NCBI GenBank assembly: GCA_025531455.1
Contig: JAMYHL010000008.1
Coordinates: forward strand, 62,001-126,000
Length of the DNA: 64,000 nt
Reading direction: 5' to 3'
DNA from: Apiotrichum sp. Y4204
Lineage: Eukaryota; Basidiomycota; Tremellomycetes; Trichosporonales; Trichosporonaceae
In this document: positions 11,969 through 21,930 of the stretch, piece after piece
Layout: every line of letters begins with the position of its first letter
Numbering within the stretch: the first letter of the stretch is position 1
Position numbers and translations under genes: made by a program
The notes under the pieces: generated by a model
The model's database searches: none
Told to the model about the DNA's origin: nothing
The model's input: only the letters and a program-made list of their open reading frames with translations

Positions 11969-12424
11969 CTTGAGTATGGTGGTGGTGGTTTTGTTGTTGT
12001 TGTTGACAATGGAAATGAAGGGGGGGGGGGGGGTAACTTCAGAAAATTCTCATCATTCTGTCCCACCTCCACCGCCAGAAACAGAACTGTGTGAGCGGTG
12101 ATCTGCGCGATCTGCGCTTCTGCGCTTGCGCTTCTGGCGTCATTTAGCCCATGCTAATCCCACGCTATTCTGAAAGCTAAACACCACAACAATGTAATTA
12201 CATAATCACCGGTCCGGAGTACTTGATGCGTACCCGGGCCCCGAGGCATTGTCCGCGTTTCGCACGCACTCTGCTGCCCGCGCCACCCAAACTCGGACCG
12301 TCGTCATCACCCGTCCGTCCTCCGTTCTCCGGTCATCGCGTCGTGCGAGCCGTACCAACCCTTATTGCAGCCTTCCTATCTCCAGTCTTCTCACATCTCC
12401 CACTCACCCATCCACGCGCTCACG
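11969..12424. promoter_or_regulatory. Divergent promoter region of DBP8 and the DysF-domain gene
   Basis: The two start codons lie 456 bp apart on opposite strands. The region includes GTT repeats just upstream of DBP8 and a run of 14 G at 12020-12033. No TATA-type element was evident. Confidence 0.5.
12020..12033. repeat. Homopolymer run of 14 G
   Basis: Fourteen consecutive G about 55 bp upstream of the DBP8 start codon. Such runs are prone to sequencing error and slippage and can be nucleosome-disfavouring. Confidence 0.85.
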
Positions 12425-14370
12425 ATGGCCGCCGACGCTCCGCCGCCGCCGCCAGGGCCCGTGCCCGTTCCCGCACAGGACCTCGTCACGTCGCTGCCGG
12501 CGCCGGTGCTCCGCCTGCTCATCCTCTTCGCGCGCCCGATCACCATGCTCCGCGGCGCGCTCGAGGTCCTCGCGTGGAAGCCCGAGCGCCGCGTCGAGAG
12601 CTATCTGCTTATCGGCGCGTGGTGGGCCGCGTGTCTTGGAGGGGAGTACGCCTTCATGTGGCTCCTCCCGCCGCTGCTCTTTGCGCCGCTCCTCCCCCTC
12701 CGCCGCCTCCGCATGCCGCGAAAGAAGACAGCCACCCCGACTCCCGTACAGCCCACCCCTGCGCAGCCTGCGACCTCTGAAACCCTGCTTGCCACTCTTG
12801 GGGATTTGCACAAGGTGTTGGCCCTTCTGCCGCCGTCTCCCGTCCCGCCCCTCGAGGCAGTGTACGCCCGCTTCAAGCAGCTGGGCCCGCGCCGCCTGCT
12901 CCGCGGCCTCGTCGTGCTCTGGCTCATGTGGCTCGTCCTCGGCCGCTTCCTGGGTCTTCGCATCCTTCTCGCGATCGTGGGATCTATACTTCTTCTCCTT
13001 CCCTCGCCGCTCCTCGCACACACAGTTCACCTTCTATCCCGTTCACTCGCAGTCCGCCGCCTCGTCGCCCTCCAATTTGTCCTTATCTTCGGCTCCCCAG
13101 ACCGCGATTACACGTTTGGCTCGCCGCTCGGCTGGCTGCGATCCAAATGGGCGTGGTCCCGGCGCCCAGAGACGGCTCTCATGTTTCAGCAAACAGCCAA
13201 ACCCGCCGCCGAGCCGGATCACGCGCCAGCAGACAAGGCCGGCAACCCCATCTACTTCCGCTTCGAGGTTTTTGAGAACCAGCGCTGGTGGATGGGTCTG
13301 GATTGGACCAGCGCCCTGCTCCCACAGGAGCGCCCCAGCTGGTGCGACGTGCATCTCCTCCCCGTCTCGCCCCCTGTCGCATTCACGCTGCCGCCCTCAT
13401 CGTCCATCGACGTGCCCGCGCCGACGGCTGCCGAGCCCCGCGCCCAGGTCCGCCGCATGGCCACGTGGCGGTGGCTGGATGACGACTGGACAGTGTACAA
13501 GAACACAGGCGACGGCGGCGCCGCCTCGTCATCCGCCACCGTGAGCGGTGCGCGGGCGCAGCCGGTGCTGAATGACGATGACGCCATAAGCCTTCACTCT
13601 ACGACGTCTGAGCCGCAAAACGCAGTGAGCAAACCCGCGCGGCCCAGCTCTGGGATGTTTGGCACGTCCCCCGACGACTCGGGACACACACGCGCGCCAT
13701 CCATGGCCGAAGCCGCGTTCGCCAAGGGCCTCGGTCGCCTGAAGAATGTCGCGCCGGGACTCAGCGGGCCAATCTCCCCGATAAAAAGCACCAACCCGCG
13801 CGCGCGGACGGGGTCGGAAGCGAGTACCGAGCAGACGGCCGCCCCGGAGGACATCCTCGCCGGTGCGGCTCCGGGCCCGCAGGGCACGCCGGCGAACCGC
13901 GACGAGCCGACCGACGCCGACGGGTGGGTCTACGGGGACAACAAGTGGGAGAACATGGGCGCGAAAGGCGGTCTTGGAAAGGTAGGATTGAAATTAAAGC
14001 GTCACATTACTGACATCAGTTTACACGCCGGAGGCGGTGGCAGCGGCGCGCAGTGTGTACCGAGACGATACACCGGATCAAGGAGCTGGCCGCGAGTCCG
14101 CCCGCGGACGACCGCACGCCCTCGGGAGAAACGATCACGCCGGGGACGACGCCCGGTGCGCGCTCCGTATCGGGGGCTGCGCCGCTCAAGCCCCAGCCGC
14201 CCCAGCCGTCCGGGCTGAGCGTGGCCCGCAAGAGCGTCGAGACGCGGACGACCTCGCCCCCGCCCGCTATCGCGCCTACACCCCCGCAGAGCGGGTCCAG
14301 CGCGCTCACGTCGCGCGACGAGCAGCTCCGCCTCCGCCTCAAAAAGGCAATGGGGAGCATGGGCGCGTAG
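12425..14370 (+). CDS. Peroxisomal/ER membrane protein with dysferlin (DysF) domains, Pex23/Pex30 family
   Basis: Two exons (12425-13981 and 14020-14370, intron 38 nt) give 635 aa. The N-terminal 250 residues carry hydrophobic helices (VLRLLILFARPITMLRG, the stretch after SYLLIGAWW, RGLVVLWLMWLVLGRFLG and ILLAIVGSILLLLPSP), like the reticulon-like part of Pex30-type proteins. A DysFN motif follows (IYFRFEVFENQRWWMGLDW ending in RPSWCD), then a DysFC motif in two parts (WRWLDDDWTVYK and GWVYGDNKWENM). After the intron the basic TRRRRW motif (FTRRRRWQRRA) completes the DysF C-terminal signature, which supports the splice. The family (Pex23, 24, 28-32) controls peroxisome number and ER-peroxisome contacts. 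An in-frame ATG at 12365 exists, but 12425 has the better context (CACGATGGCC). Which paralogue it is cannot be told. Confidence 0.85.
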
Positions 14371-14928
14371 GGTATTCTCTTATGCATATTCCACTCTGAC
14401 GACTTGGAGGATCGGGACTGGATAAATCCGACTGTTCTTGGCACACTTCTGCTGTCCTTGCTCATGTGCTCGCGCTTGCTCTTCACGCCGGCTTCATCGT
14501 TTTCCATTGCCTGTTGTTTACCTGACCCAGCAGTCACATCCTCCTCGTACTGACTCTTATAATTCACTCTAACCTCACCCCTTTCTTCGCGCAACGATGG
14601 GAGAGAGGTGGATACCACCACAAAAAGCTCAATAAAAGATTTGGTAAATCCAAATAATGCAATTGGACAAGCTGGGCACATGTATAGTCGCTACGCGCTA
14701 CATCTACAGTATCAGAGCAGTCGACCTTCTATTAGAGGCTTATTCATTTCCCCTCTACAATTATTCATTAATGAATTATCATTTTCTCTCATTTTACTCA
14801 TTTTTGTATGGGGATGCTGTGTCACTTGGAAACGGATCATCCATATAGGGGGAGTTCTCGTTATGGGTGATTCAATATGGGAGACGCGACTGCACCAACA
14901 GCCAGATCAGCCAGAATCATTTGGTGGA
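14371..14928. other. AT-richer 3' flank of the DysF gene
   Basis: About 560 bp that is visibly more AT-rich than its surroundings, with possible polyadenylation signals. No gene was recognised. Confidence 0.5.
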
Positions 14929-15041
14929 GGTTGACGTTGGTGGAGGGTTGACGGTGGTTGAGTCAACCGTCATCGTCGTCCTCCATGGATGAGCGCGATC
15001 GTCGCCTTGATCGTCTTCCTCCCACCCCATCCATGTCAACC
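14929..15041. promoter_or_regulatory. Cluster of five GGTTGA motifs upstream of the H3-tail-like gene
   Basis: GGTTGAC occurs at 14929-14935 and 14946-14952. GGTTGAG occurs at 14956-14962 and is immediately followed by its inverted copy (TCAACC, 14963-14968), forming a 13-bp palindrome. A fourth GTCAACC lies at 15035-15041. The spacing and orientation suggest a transcription factor array about 150-260 bp before the start codon. That role is inference. Confidence 0.45.
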
Positions 15042-15187
15042 CAATGAGCTATGAGGCAAACAGAATCGTTCCAAAGCATTCAGAGCTCAGAGACTGTTTT
15101 CACCACCATTCAGTGTTCTCTCAACATTACAGCGGCTTTTATCCATCCGTGTGCATCACATTTCCAAGCCGGCAAGCACCCGCAATC

Positions 15188-16980
15188 ATGTTTAATCCAC
15201 AGCCCAGGCGAACGAAACAGACAGCCAGAAAGTCAACAGGGTGCCAGGCGCCCAGGAAGGTCCTCAACAAGCCCAACGCCGATCCAATCGCTGGAGGGAG
15301 CGCGTCGTCGCAGAAGGCCAAGTCTCCCAAGACTACCAAGAGTGCGACAGCAAGCACGAAATCTCCGACTCCGAAGGCAAAGTCGAGTGCGCACCTGACG
15401 CCTAAAGCCCGTCTCAAGCCTGGCCTCACGCCGAACTGGGACAAGAACGCAACCACCAAGTCCAAATCACCATCTGTGGCGTCGACAAAGGACAGCACGG
15501 GCACAGCGAAGGGGAAAGCAGCATCCGCTACACCCAAATCAACAACGACATCCAAAAAGCCAACCACACCCAAGACTACTCCCGCCAAAGCCAAAGCGAC
15601 AACATCCACCGCTGCGTCGAAAGCTAGTGCCAAAGCCCCGGCCGGTGGTGCAAAGCGCATCAAGTCTCGATCTGTACACGAGGCACTCTTCTCCGTCGGC
15701 GTATCTCTTGAGCCTGAACCTGGTGTGTTGCGGGCCCAAGACGGCCAGCTAACGATCCAGCACGTGCTTGGCGCGTCGCAAAGTCCCGCAACGATCGGAT
15801 CTGTGCTGCGATCCCTCCTCCCACATCAGGGAGCCCACGCCTCACCTTTCTGGACGGAACGAAAGACCATCGCGAGCTGGTGGCAAGTCTCACTTCCCGA
15901 CTTGCAGCCGACTGTGCCGCTCCCAAAGCCGTCTCGGCTGCTCTTGACGGCGTAAAAAGTTTGAACGACCCGCGTGGTATAACAGGCGCCGTTGCCTCCC
16001 TTCTAACTACCGCTAAAGTATGGAAAGGGGGAGTCATTTGGGGCAACCGCGCATGGGCTGCTGCGCCTCTGGATCACTGCCCCATTTTCCATGATTCCGC
16101 CTTAGTCGCTGGCGGCGCAAATGCCGGGCTTTTGACTGTGCACGAAAAGCTGTTTGCTGCTCTAATCCGTGCCATTCAGCATGGCGGCAAGGTTGGAAGC
16201 GATATGCGTAACAAGACTGGTCTTCGGATCTGGGTCCGCAATGGCGAACCTGAAGGCGAGACTGATGTCGTCCAGATAGGTCTACAGGTACGTGGTCTTG
16301 AGAGACAAAGCTGATATCAGCTATTCTATGCCATGCACAGTCGAGGCTGGGGCGACGCAATCATCCTCGATGGCAGATCGTTCGCCACTGTCCGCCTTGA
16401 AAACGACGTCTTGCGTGTCTCTGCTCCCGTGTCGGTAGCGGTTCCTACGGGACTGTCTCTCCTTGGGGCCATGACGGAGCTCCTCGTTTCTGACGGGCTC
16501 CCTCAGAGCGGTCCATCAACAAGTAGAACGGTCCCGTCCAAACCGGCGCCCAAGAAGTCAACAACCCCGAAAGGGCGCCCCAAACAGGAATCTTGCGAGA
16601 CGTCAATAAGTCAATCAAACATGAAGTCGGAACCGTTGGATTCTGAGATGGAATGGCCAATGGATTACGCTAGCGATGAGCATTACGAGGACGGCGACCG
16701 CGGTTACTTCTCCGACAATGGCGGCGATCAGCACTATTCCCACACTCCTTCCGATAGTGGATCGCCCGGCATCGAACTTCAGGAAAATGTAATCAGCTAC
16801 GACGACGACATGTCCGACAATGAGACCGGATACGATGAGGAGCTGCAACAGGATGATTACGGATACGATGACGGCGATGATGAGCTGATGGCTGAGTGTG
16901 ACGACCACTACAGGGAATGGAAGAGTGGGAACAATTGGGGGTACGACAGGTGGGGTAAGTGGGGCTACATAGGGCCTTGA
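15188..16980 (+). CDS. Histone H3-tail-like protein with lysine-rich linker and acidic C-terminus, function unknown
   Basis: Three exons (15188-15722, 15761-16287, 16321-16980) give 573 aa. Introns are 38 nt (donor GTGTGT, branch CTAAC) and 33 nt; both are needed to keep frame. Residues 8-18 read RTKQTARKSTG, identical to histone H3 residues 2-12, and APRK follows at 21-24 in the same register as H3 15-18; the position of H3 K14 is glutamine. Residues about 25-175 are rich in K, T, S, P and A like a linker-histone tail. A predicted globular part (about 180-400, containing VHEKLFAALIRAIQHGGKVG and AMHSRGWGDAIILDG) matches no family I know. The last 120 residues are rich in D, E, Y and G, like acidic tails of histone chaperones. 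An in-frame upstream ATG at 15044 would add 48 residues. A role in chromatin, binding readers or writers of H3K4/K9, is inference. The first intron has a weak donor, so the junction around 15723-15760 is the least certain part. Confidence 0.65.
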
Positions 16981-17491
16981 CGAGATTATTGATAGCAAGT
17001 TTCGGAGTTGTACAGTGTACAAGATTCATACTATGGGTGACCCCGTCACACCTGAAGACCACACGTTTGTTCACACAGTTGCTGCGAATCGCGCGTTCCT
17101 TTTGATATGATAACATGCATTCCGATCCAAAAGTGCAGGTCTGGTCGGTCAATCGGTCAACCCAGCCCGCCCTGGCCGGCCAGACCGGCAAAGTTGGACA
17201 CGTGAGTGGTAGCCGCGTTCCCGACCCAACTCCACCCAGTTCATGTATTCCAGTGGGCTTCGGATATGACCGTGTGTTCGGCACCTCGGCAGAGGTGTGG
17301 AATGGCCAGACCTCAGGTACATCCAGCGGGCAACAGCCACTCGGAACAACAGCAACAAAGTCCCACTGGATAGGAATAGGTGGAGTATGAGTCGGGAGCG
17401 CGACGAGATGGTGCGGTACTTTGGAAGATCGAAATGTTCTTAGCTTCTAACACTTGAACATTCACCAGTTGACGGCAATTTTGCGCCCAAC
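16981..17491. other. Intergenic region upstream of the DHA1 transporter
   Basis: About 510 bp containing repeated CGGTCAA and CCGGCC-type blocks (17140-17190) that may be promoter elements of the transporter. No gene was seen. Confidence 0.45.
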
Positions 17492-20124
17492 ATGACCGAG
17501 CCGAGTTCGCTCGCCTCGACTGCCTCGACTGCCACAATGGCTGCCATGGACAGATCAATCGACGGAGACACGGAGCGCGAACGGGATAAACGCGACAAGC
17601 TCGACATGGACGTCGAGCGCGGCGACGGCACTCCCGACTTTACACTGCCGAAACGACCGTGGCGGAAGAACCCGACAGCATGGACCCGCATCGCGAGCCA
17701 TCCGTATCGCGGCGCCGGGACCGAGGAGGAGCCTTACATCGTCACCTGGCTGCCGGAGGACGATCTGGAGAATCCGATGCGCTGGCCGACGCTGTACAAG
17801 TGGGGCATCACGATCATGGGTAAGTGGGTGTTCCACCGGGTTGCAAGTGCAGAGCGATGGCCACTATCACTGTTTGACATCGCCTCCACTGAAATCTCGG
17901 CCGTGGACGCTCCAGACGCTCACACTCCAGCTGCTTGCGGTACTCTCGCCGTGACGATGGGAAGTTCCATTCTCTCGGCTGCGATCATCAGCGTCAAGGC
18001 GTCGTTTCCAGGCCACAACAACATGGAGTACATTCTGGGTGAGTGTTGCATAATTTTGCGACACGAGTCCCCGTGCGAGACAACGCCATCGAACATCGGA
18101 TGGCGCTAGACAATTAGCGGCTGGGGCTCCTGGGGGCGGCACAGGCACCGACAACTAAGGGCGCGTGATGAGGTATCATATTATCAAGCATCTCGGCCTT
18201 GTCCGAACGGTCGAGTCGGACGATGGGTCGATCTCCGCTTCACTGTCCCAGCCTGTGGGCTTACGTGCATACAACGGGCCGCACGGATAGACATCTCCTG
18301 CAGGACATCCTGCAAGCTGCCCGCTGCAAGATGTCCGCTTGTAGTGGAGACGGCCGCATGAAAACAACTGTGACGATGGTGGTTGTGAGAAGAGTTTCGG
18401 TCTAATCCGACAAGGTCATCCATGCCCGATGACCGCATCGCCGAGACTAGTTCTGCGGTGGATGCCGGGATACTCAAGCAATCTGGAAGCGGCTGACATG
18501 CAGTGACATCGATCTACATCCTCGGATTCGTTCTTGGGCCGTTTCTTTGGGGTCCAGGGTCTGAGGTAAGTGCCATTGGAATCGTGACCTTGAGAATAAA
18601 GGTCAGCAGCTGACACACCCACAGGTCTTTGGTCGGCGTTGGGTATACGTCGTGTCGCTCGTCCCATTCGTGGTGTTTGACAGCGCCGTGTGTGGTGCCA
18701 GGACGCTGAATGCACTACTGGTGTTCCGCTTTTTTGCCGGAGTATTTGGCTGCAGCACCATGACGAACGCTGGTGGGATTATCTCGGACATGTTCGAGGC
18801 CGACCAGCGTGGTCTGGCGATGGGTGTGTTCGGTGCCATGCCGTGGCTTGGTCCTGTCATCGGACCGATTGTCGGTGGATTCCTGGGGACAGCAGCGAAC
18901 TGGCGTTGGGTTGCAGCCGTCGCTGCCTTCTTCGCCGCCTTCATCTCCATTTTCCATTTTGTCTGGCTGCCGGAGACATACCACCCAATTCTTCTCCGTC
19001 GCCGCGCAACGCTTCTCTCCGAGTCGACGGGCAGGGTGTACCGCTCGGAACGCGATGCCGTCAAGCCGTTCAACCTACGTGAGCTCATCATCTCCCAGCT
19101 CAAGGTGCCGTATATCCTCCTCTTCACGGAGCCCATCGTGTTTATCCTGTGTCTTTAGTGAGTAGTCGCCATGAGACTCATCGAAGTGGTACTAATTGTT
19201 CCAGCATGGCTTGCGTCTTCGGCATTCTCTACGTAAGTGCACCGGTGTTTAATGTTCGAGTCTCCAGCTCACCATCAGATGCAATTCACCTCATTCCCGC
19301 TTGTCTTCCAGACTGTGCGACACTGGAGCCCCGGACTCTCGGCGCTGGCCTTCCTCGGCACCTCCATCGGATGTAACCTCGCGCTGGCGTATATGATCTG
19401 GTTCGGCAACCCAGTATACGCCCGCCAGCTCAAGAAGACGGGATACATGGCGCCGGAGACGCGCCTCCCCTCTGCATGTATCGGGGCTGTGTTAATGCCG
19501 TGAGTAATATCGGAGCCGATCCTTGAGTCGACTCTTGCACTACTAACGGCGCAGAATCGGTCTTCTCATCTTTGCGTGGACGTGCGTGCCGGCCAAAATC
19601 CCGTGGATCATCTGCCTCCTCGCCACGATTCCCTTCGGAGGTGGAATGGTTCTCGTCTTCCTCGCCGCGCAGAACTACCTCGTCGACGCGTATCTCCCCA
19701 CCGCAGCCAGTGTCATGGCCGGTGCCACCGTCGTTCGATCGCTGATCGGTGCTAGTGAGTATTCTCAAGCCAGGCCAGAAGCTCGTCTTGCTGACAGTCA
19801 GTCCTCCCACTGTTCACATTGGACATGTACGACGCACTGGGGATCAATTGGGCGTCAAGCCTTGCGGGCTTCATCGCCATTGTCTTCACCCCAGTACCCT
19901 TCCTTCTTCTCGCTTACGGACGCCGCATCCGACGGTGGACAAAGCATGGTCGTCACGCTGACGACCACAGCATCGCGCTTGCGGAGCAGCGCCGCAACTG
20001 CTGCCCGGATACTTCCAGCCAGAATGAGAATGCCCCGAACAATGACAAGGATAACGAAAAGTGTGAACATTCCCATCTTGAAGAACAGGACTGCCCGCTA
20101 GACAGGGTGTTGAGTGTGCCATAG
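17492..20124 (+). CDS. MFS transporter, DHA1 drug:H+ antiporter type
   Basis: Eight exons (17492-17819, 17931-18038, 18504-18565, 18625-19157, 19205-19232, 19279-19499, 19555-19754, 19802-20124) give 600 aa. The cytosolic N-terminus ends in the typical YIVTWLPEDDLENPMRWPTLYKW. Twelve membrane segments follow; recognisable blocks are LAVTMGSSILSAAIISV, FVLGPFLWGPGSEVFGRRWVYV (DHA1 GPxSExxGRR), FRFFAGVFGCSTMTNAGG, PWLGPVIGPIVGGFLG and LFTLDMYDALGINWASSLAGF. Such proteins export toxic or secondary compounds from the plasma membrane. Oddities: intron 2 is 465 nt (18039-18503), about ten times the local norm, and exon 5 is only 28 nt. The C-terminal tail after the last helix is hydrophilic and long. 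Neighbours on the 3' side are a P450 relic and a GST, suggesting a former detoxification group. Confidence 0.9.
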
Positions 20125-20834
20125 TAATAGGATATAGAGTGGGGGTATGTGTGTAAGAAGCAAGCGGGCGTCATCTCATACTACATACGTTTACTGCATA
20201 GCAAGCATGCACAGTGTTGTGGAAGCGGAAACCCGATGAGCAACGGGGCAAACGTCGAATGCGAGCTCGGTGAGGAAGCCGCCCCTGTCGATCTTGCGAG
20301 CATCGGGGACAGTGTCCTCGGGCTTTGGCTGAGTCAGAGAGGCCTCCTTGGCCGTCCGTGTCATCCTCAATCATCGTGGCCAAGCGCTCACACAACTCGT
20401 ACGCCTTGGAGTACAATCTCGGTGTCATCTCACGAATGCGCTCGCCGAAAGAGCAGGGTTGAGAATGCGACGTGACACATGAATACGAAACAAGATGGGC
20501 CTCTTGAGATCTCGGTGCGCGGCAGATGAATGCCAGTTTGCGGGGTCCCCGAGCCCCAGTGTCTGGAGAGTGAGAGCCCGGAACTAGCCGGAAATAGCTT
20601 CTATCTTTATCCGAGCTAGCTGAGCTTGCCCACCAGAACCGCGGCCATCGGCTACTAACAATGGAGACTTCCAGTCGCGGTGGTAATCACACGTTTGTCA
20701 TCCCTCTCATCGTGCCCTCTAGCACACACCCCCTTCAGAATCTCACATCATTCATCCCAATTTGTGTTTCTTGTTTTGTCTTTTGCCCGCCTCCATCGGT
20801 TTCAGCTGCAAGGATAGATCTCGACTGTGCAATC
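20125..20834. other. Intergenic region holding a P450 relic and the GST leader
   Basis: Contains the decayed cytochrome P450 fragment annotated at 20240-20475. The last 200 bp are pyrimidine-rich and probably include the GST 5' leader; a frame open from 20661 runs into the GST but lacks family sequence. Confidence 0.55.
20240..20475 (-). pseudogene. Cytochrome P450 fragment, frameshifted
   Basis: On the minus strand, three consecutive pieces in different frames read like the region between the B/C and D helices of fungal P450s: RRILNPALSA, then REMTPRLYSKAYELCERLATMIEDD, then TVPDARKIDRGGFLTELAFDV. The order and spacing fit typical P450s (an RRxLNPAF motif followed by a TPxFYxKAYEL helix and a GGxLxxLxxDV helix). 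No heme-binding cysteine loop, oxygen-binding helix or N-terminal anchor is present on either side, so this is a truncated remnant. It sits between a drug transporter and a GST. Confidence 0.6.
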
Positions 20835-21473
20835 ATGACGGCCAATCTAAAGATATGGGGCCGAACCAACTCGACGAACGTCAAGAAGGCGCTGTGGATC
20901 GCCCACGAACTTGGCCTGCAATTCGAGTCCGTCATTGTCGGAGGACCGTACGGCGGCCTTGCCACATCTGAGTACCGCGCTCTCAACCCAAACCAAGTGA
21001 TTCCGACGATTCAGGACGGTTCATTCGTGCTGTGGGAATCTAATGCTATCGTCCGCTACCTTGCCGAGCAGTATTCGTCCGCGGATGCACAGCTCTGGCC
21101 GACCGACGCGAGCCAGCGAGCGGACGGAGATAAGTGGATGGATTGGACCTCTACGACGTTCGGCCCAAAGTTCCGGCCGGTGTTCTGGGGGATGGTGCGC
21201 ACCGCCCCCGAGCAGCGGAACCTTGACGAAATCAAGCAAGGCATCGATAACGTGTCGGCCCTTTTGGCAATCCCGGAGGCCACGCTCGCTAAGCAGCCAT
21301 ACCTCAGCGGCAACGAGTTTGGCATCGGTGATATCCCGCTTGGGTGCTTCATCTACGCTTGGTTCGAAATGGACATCGAGCGTCCGGACACCACGCCTCA
21401 TCTCCGCGCTTGGTATGAGAGGCTCAAGTCCCGACCCGCGTACAAGAAGGCAGTTCTTACCCCGTTGACGTGA
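20835..21473 (+). CDS. Glutathione S-transferase
   Basis: A single-exon gene of 212 aa, the normal length for cytosolic GSTs. The N-terminal thioredoxin-like domain starts MTANLKIWGRTNSTNVKKALW, where the NSTNVKK segment supplies the likely catalytic serine. VIPTIQDGSFVLWESNAIVRYL holds the cis-proline and the glutathione-binding E-S pair. The C-terminal helical domain includes YLSGNEFGIGDIPLGCFIY with the N-capping box aspartate. The NSTNVKK start resembles bacterial/theta-type GSTs more than the yeast Gtt enzymes. The absence of introns in an intron-rich neighbourhood fits acquisition from bacteria, but small fungal GSTs can also be intronless. Upstream in-frame sequence from 20661 has no family match, so 20835 is the chosen start. 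Confidence 0.9.
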   Translation: MTANLKIWGRTNSTNVKKALWIAHELGLQFESVIVGGPYGGLATSEYRALNPNQVIPTIQDGSFVLWESNAIVRYLAEQYSSADAQLWPTDASQRADGDKWMDWTSTTFGPKFRPVFWGMVRTAPEQRNLDEIKQGIDNVSALLAIPEATLAKQPYLSGNEFGIGDIPLGCFIYAWFEMDIERPDTTPHLRAWYERLKSRPAYKKAVLTPLT

Positions 21474-21930
21474 TTGAGGAAGACGGAAGTGAACGAAGTT
21501 GAAGTAAAAATAGTGGAGCAGTGCGAAGTAAGCTACTGTATGAGCAAAGTTTTGAAGGTCTCAGCATGATTTCCATGTTTGCCATCCACACAACACACTG
21601 GTACCATTGACAGCTGACCCGACGTCTATCGTTACAGCTCAAACGACCGAAACTCACAACATTGACATGCGACGTAATTTCTGTGTATGTATACAAAGTG
21701 GTCATCAAGGTACCCTTCAGTCACGCAAACCCAAGGAAAAAAGGAAGAATTAAGTCGTGTATAGCGTATACGGTGTTGAATTTCGTGTTTGGTCGATAGG
21801 AAGCGCACATCTGTCCAGCTGACGGGATCGAGAACCCGTGGCTTTCGGCGAATACTGTGCGTGCGTAAAGAACCTTCGAAATAAATTAGGATTGGAGTCG
21901 TCTGCCCCGCTACCCTAGTCGTGTTCGTGG
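21474..21930. other. Convergent intergenic region between GST and LACS
   Basis: About 460 bp, AT-richer than the flanks, consistent with two 3' untranslated regions. Nothing else was seen. Confidence 0.55.

Noticed and set aside
15044..15187. Upstream in-frame start of the H3-tail-like protein
   Set aside because: Adds residues without structure and would bury the H3-like motif; not fully excluded, and RNA 5' ends would decide.
20661..20834. N-terminal extension of the GST
   Set aside because: The extra 58 residues are not GST-like, and the canonical start MTANLKIWG is at 20835.
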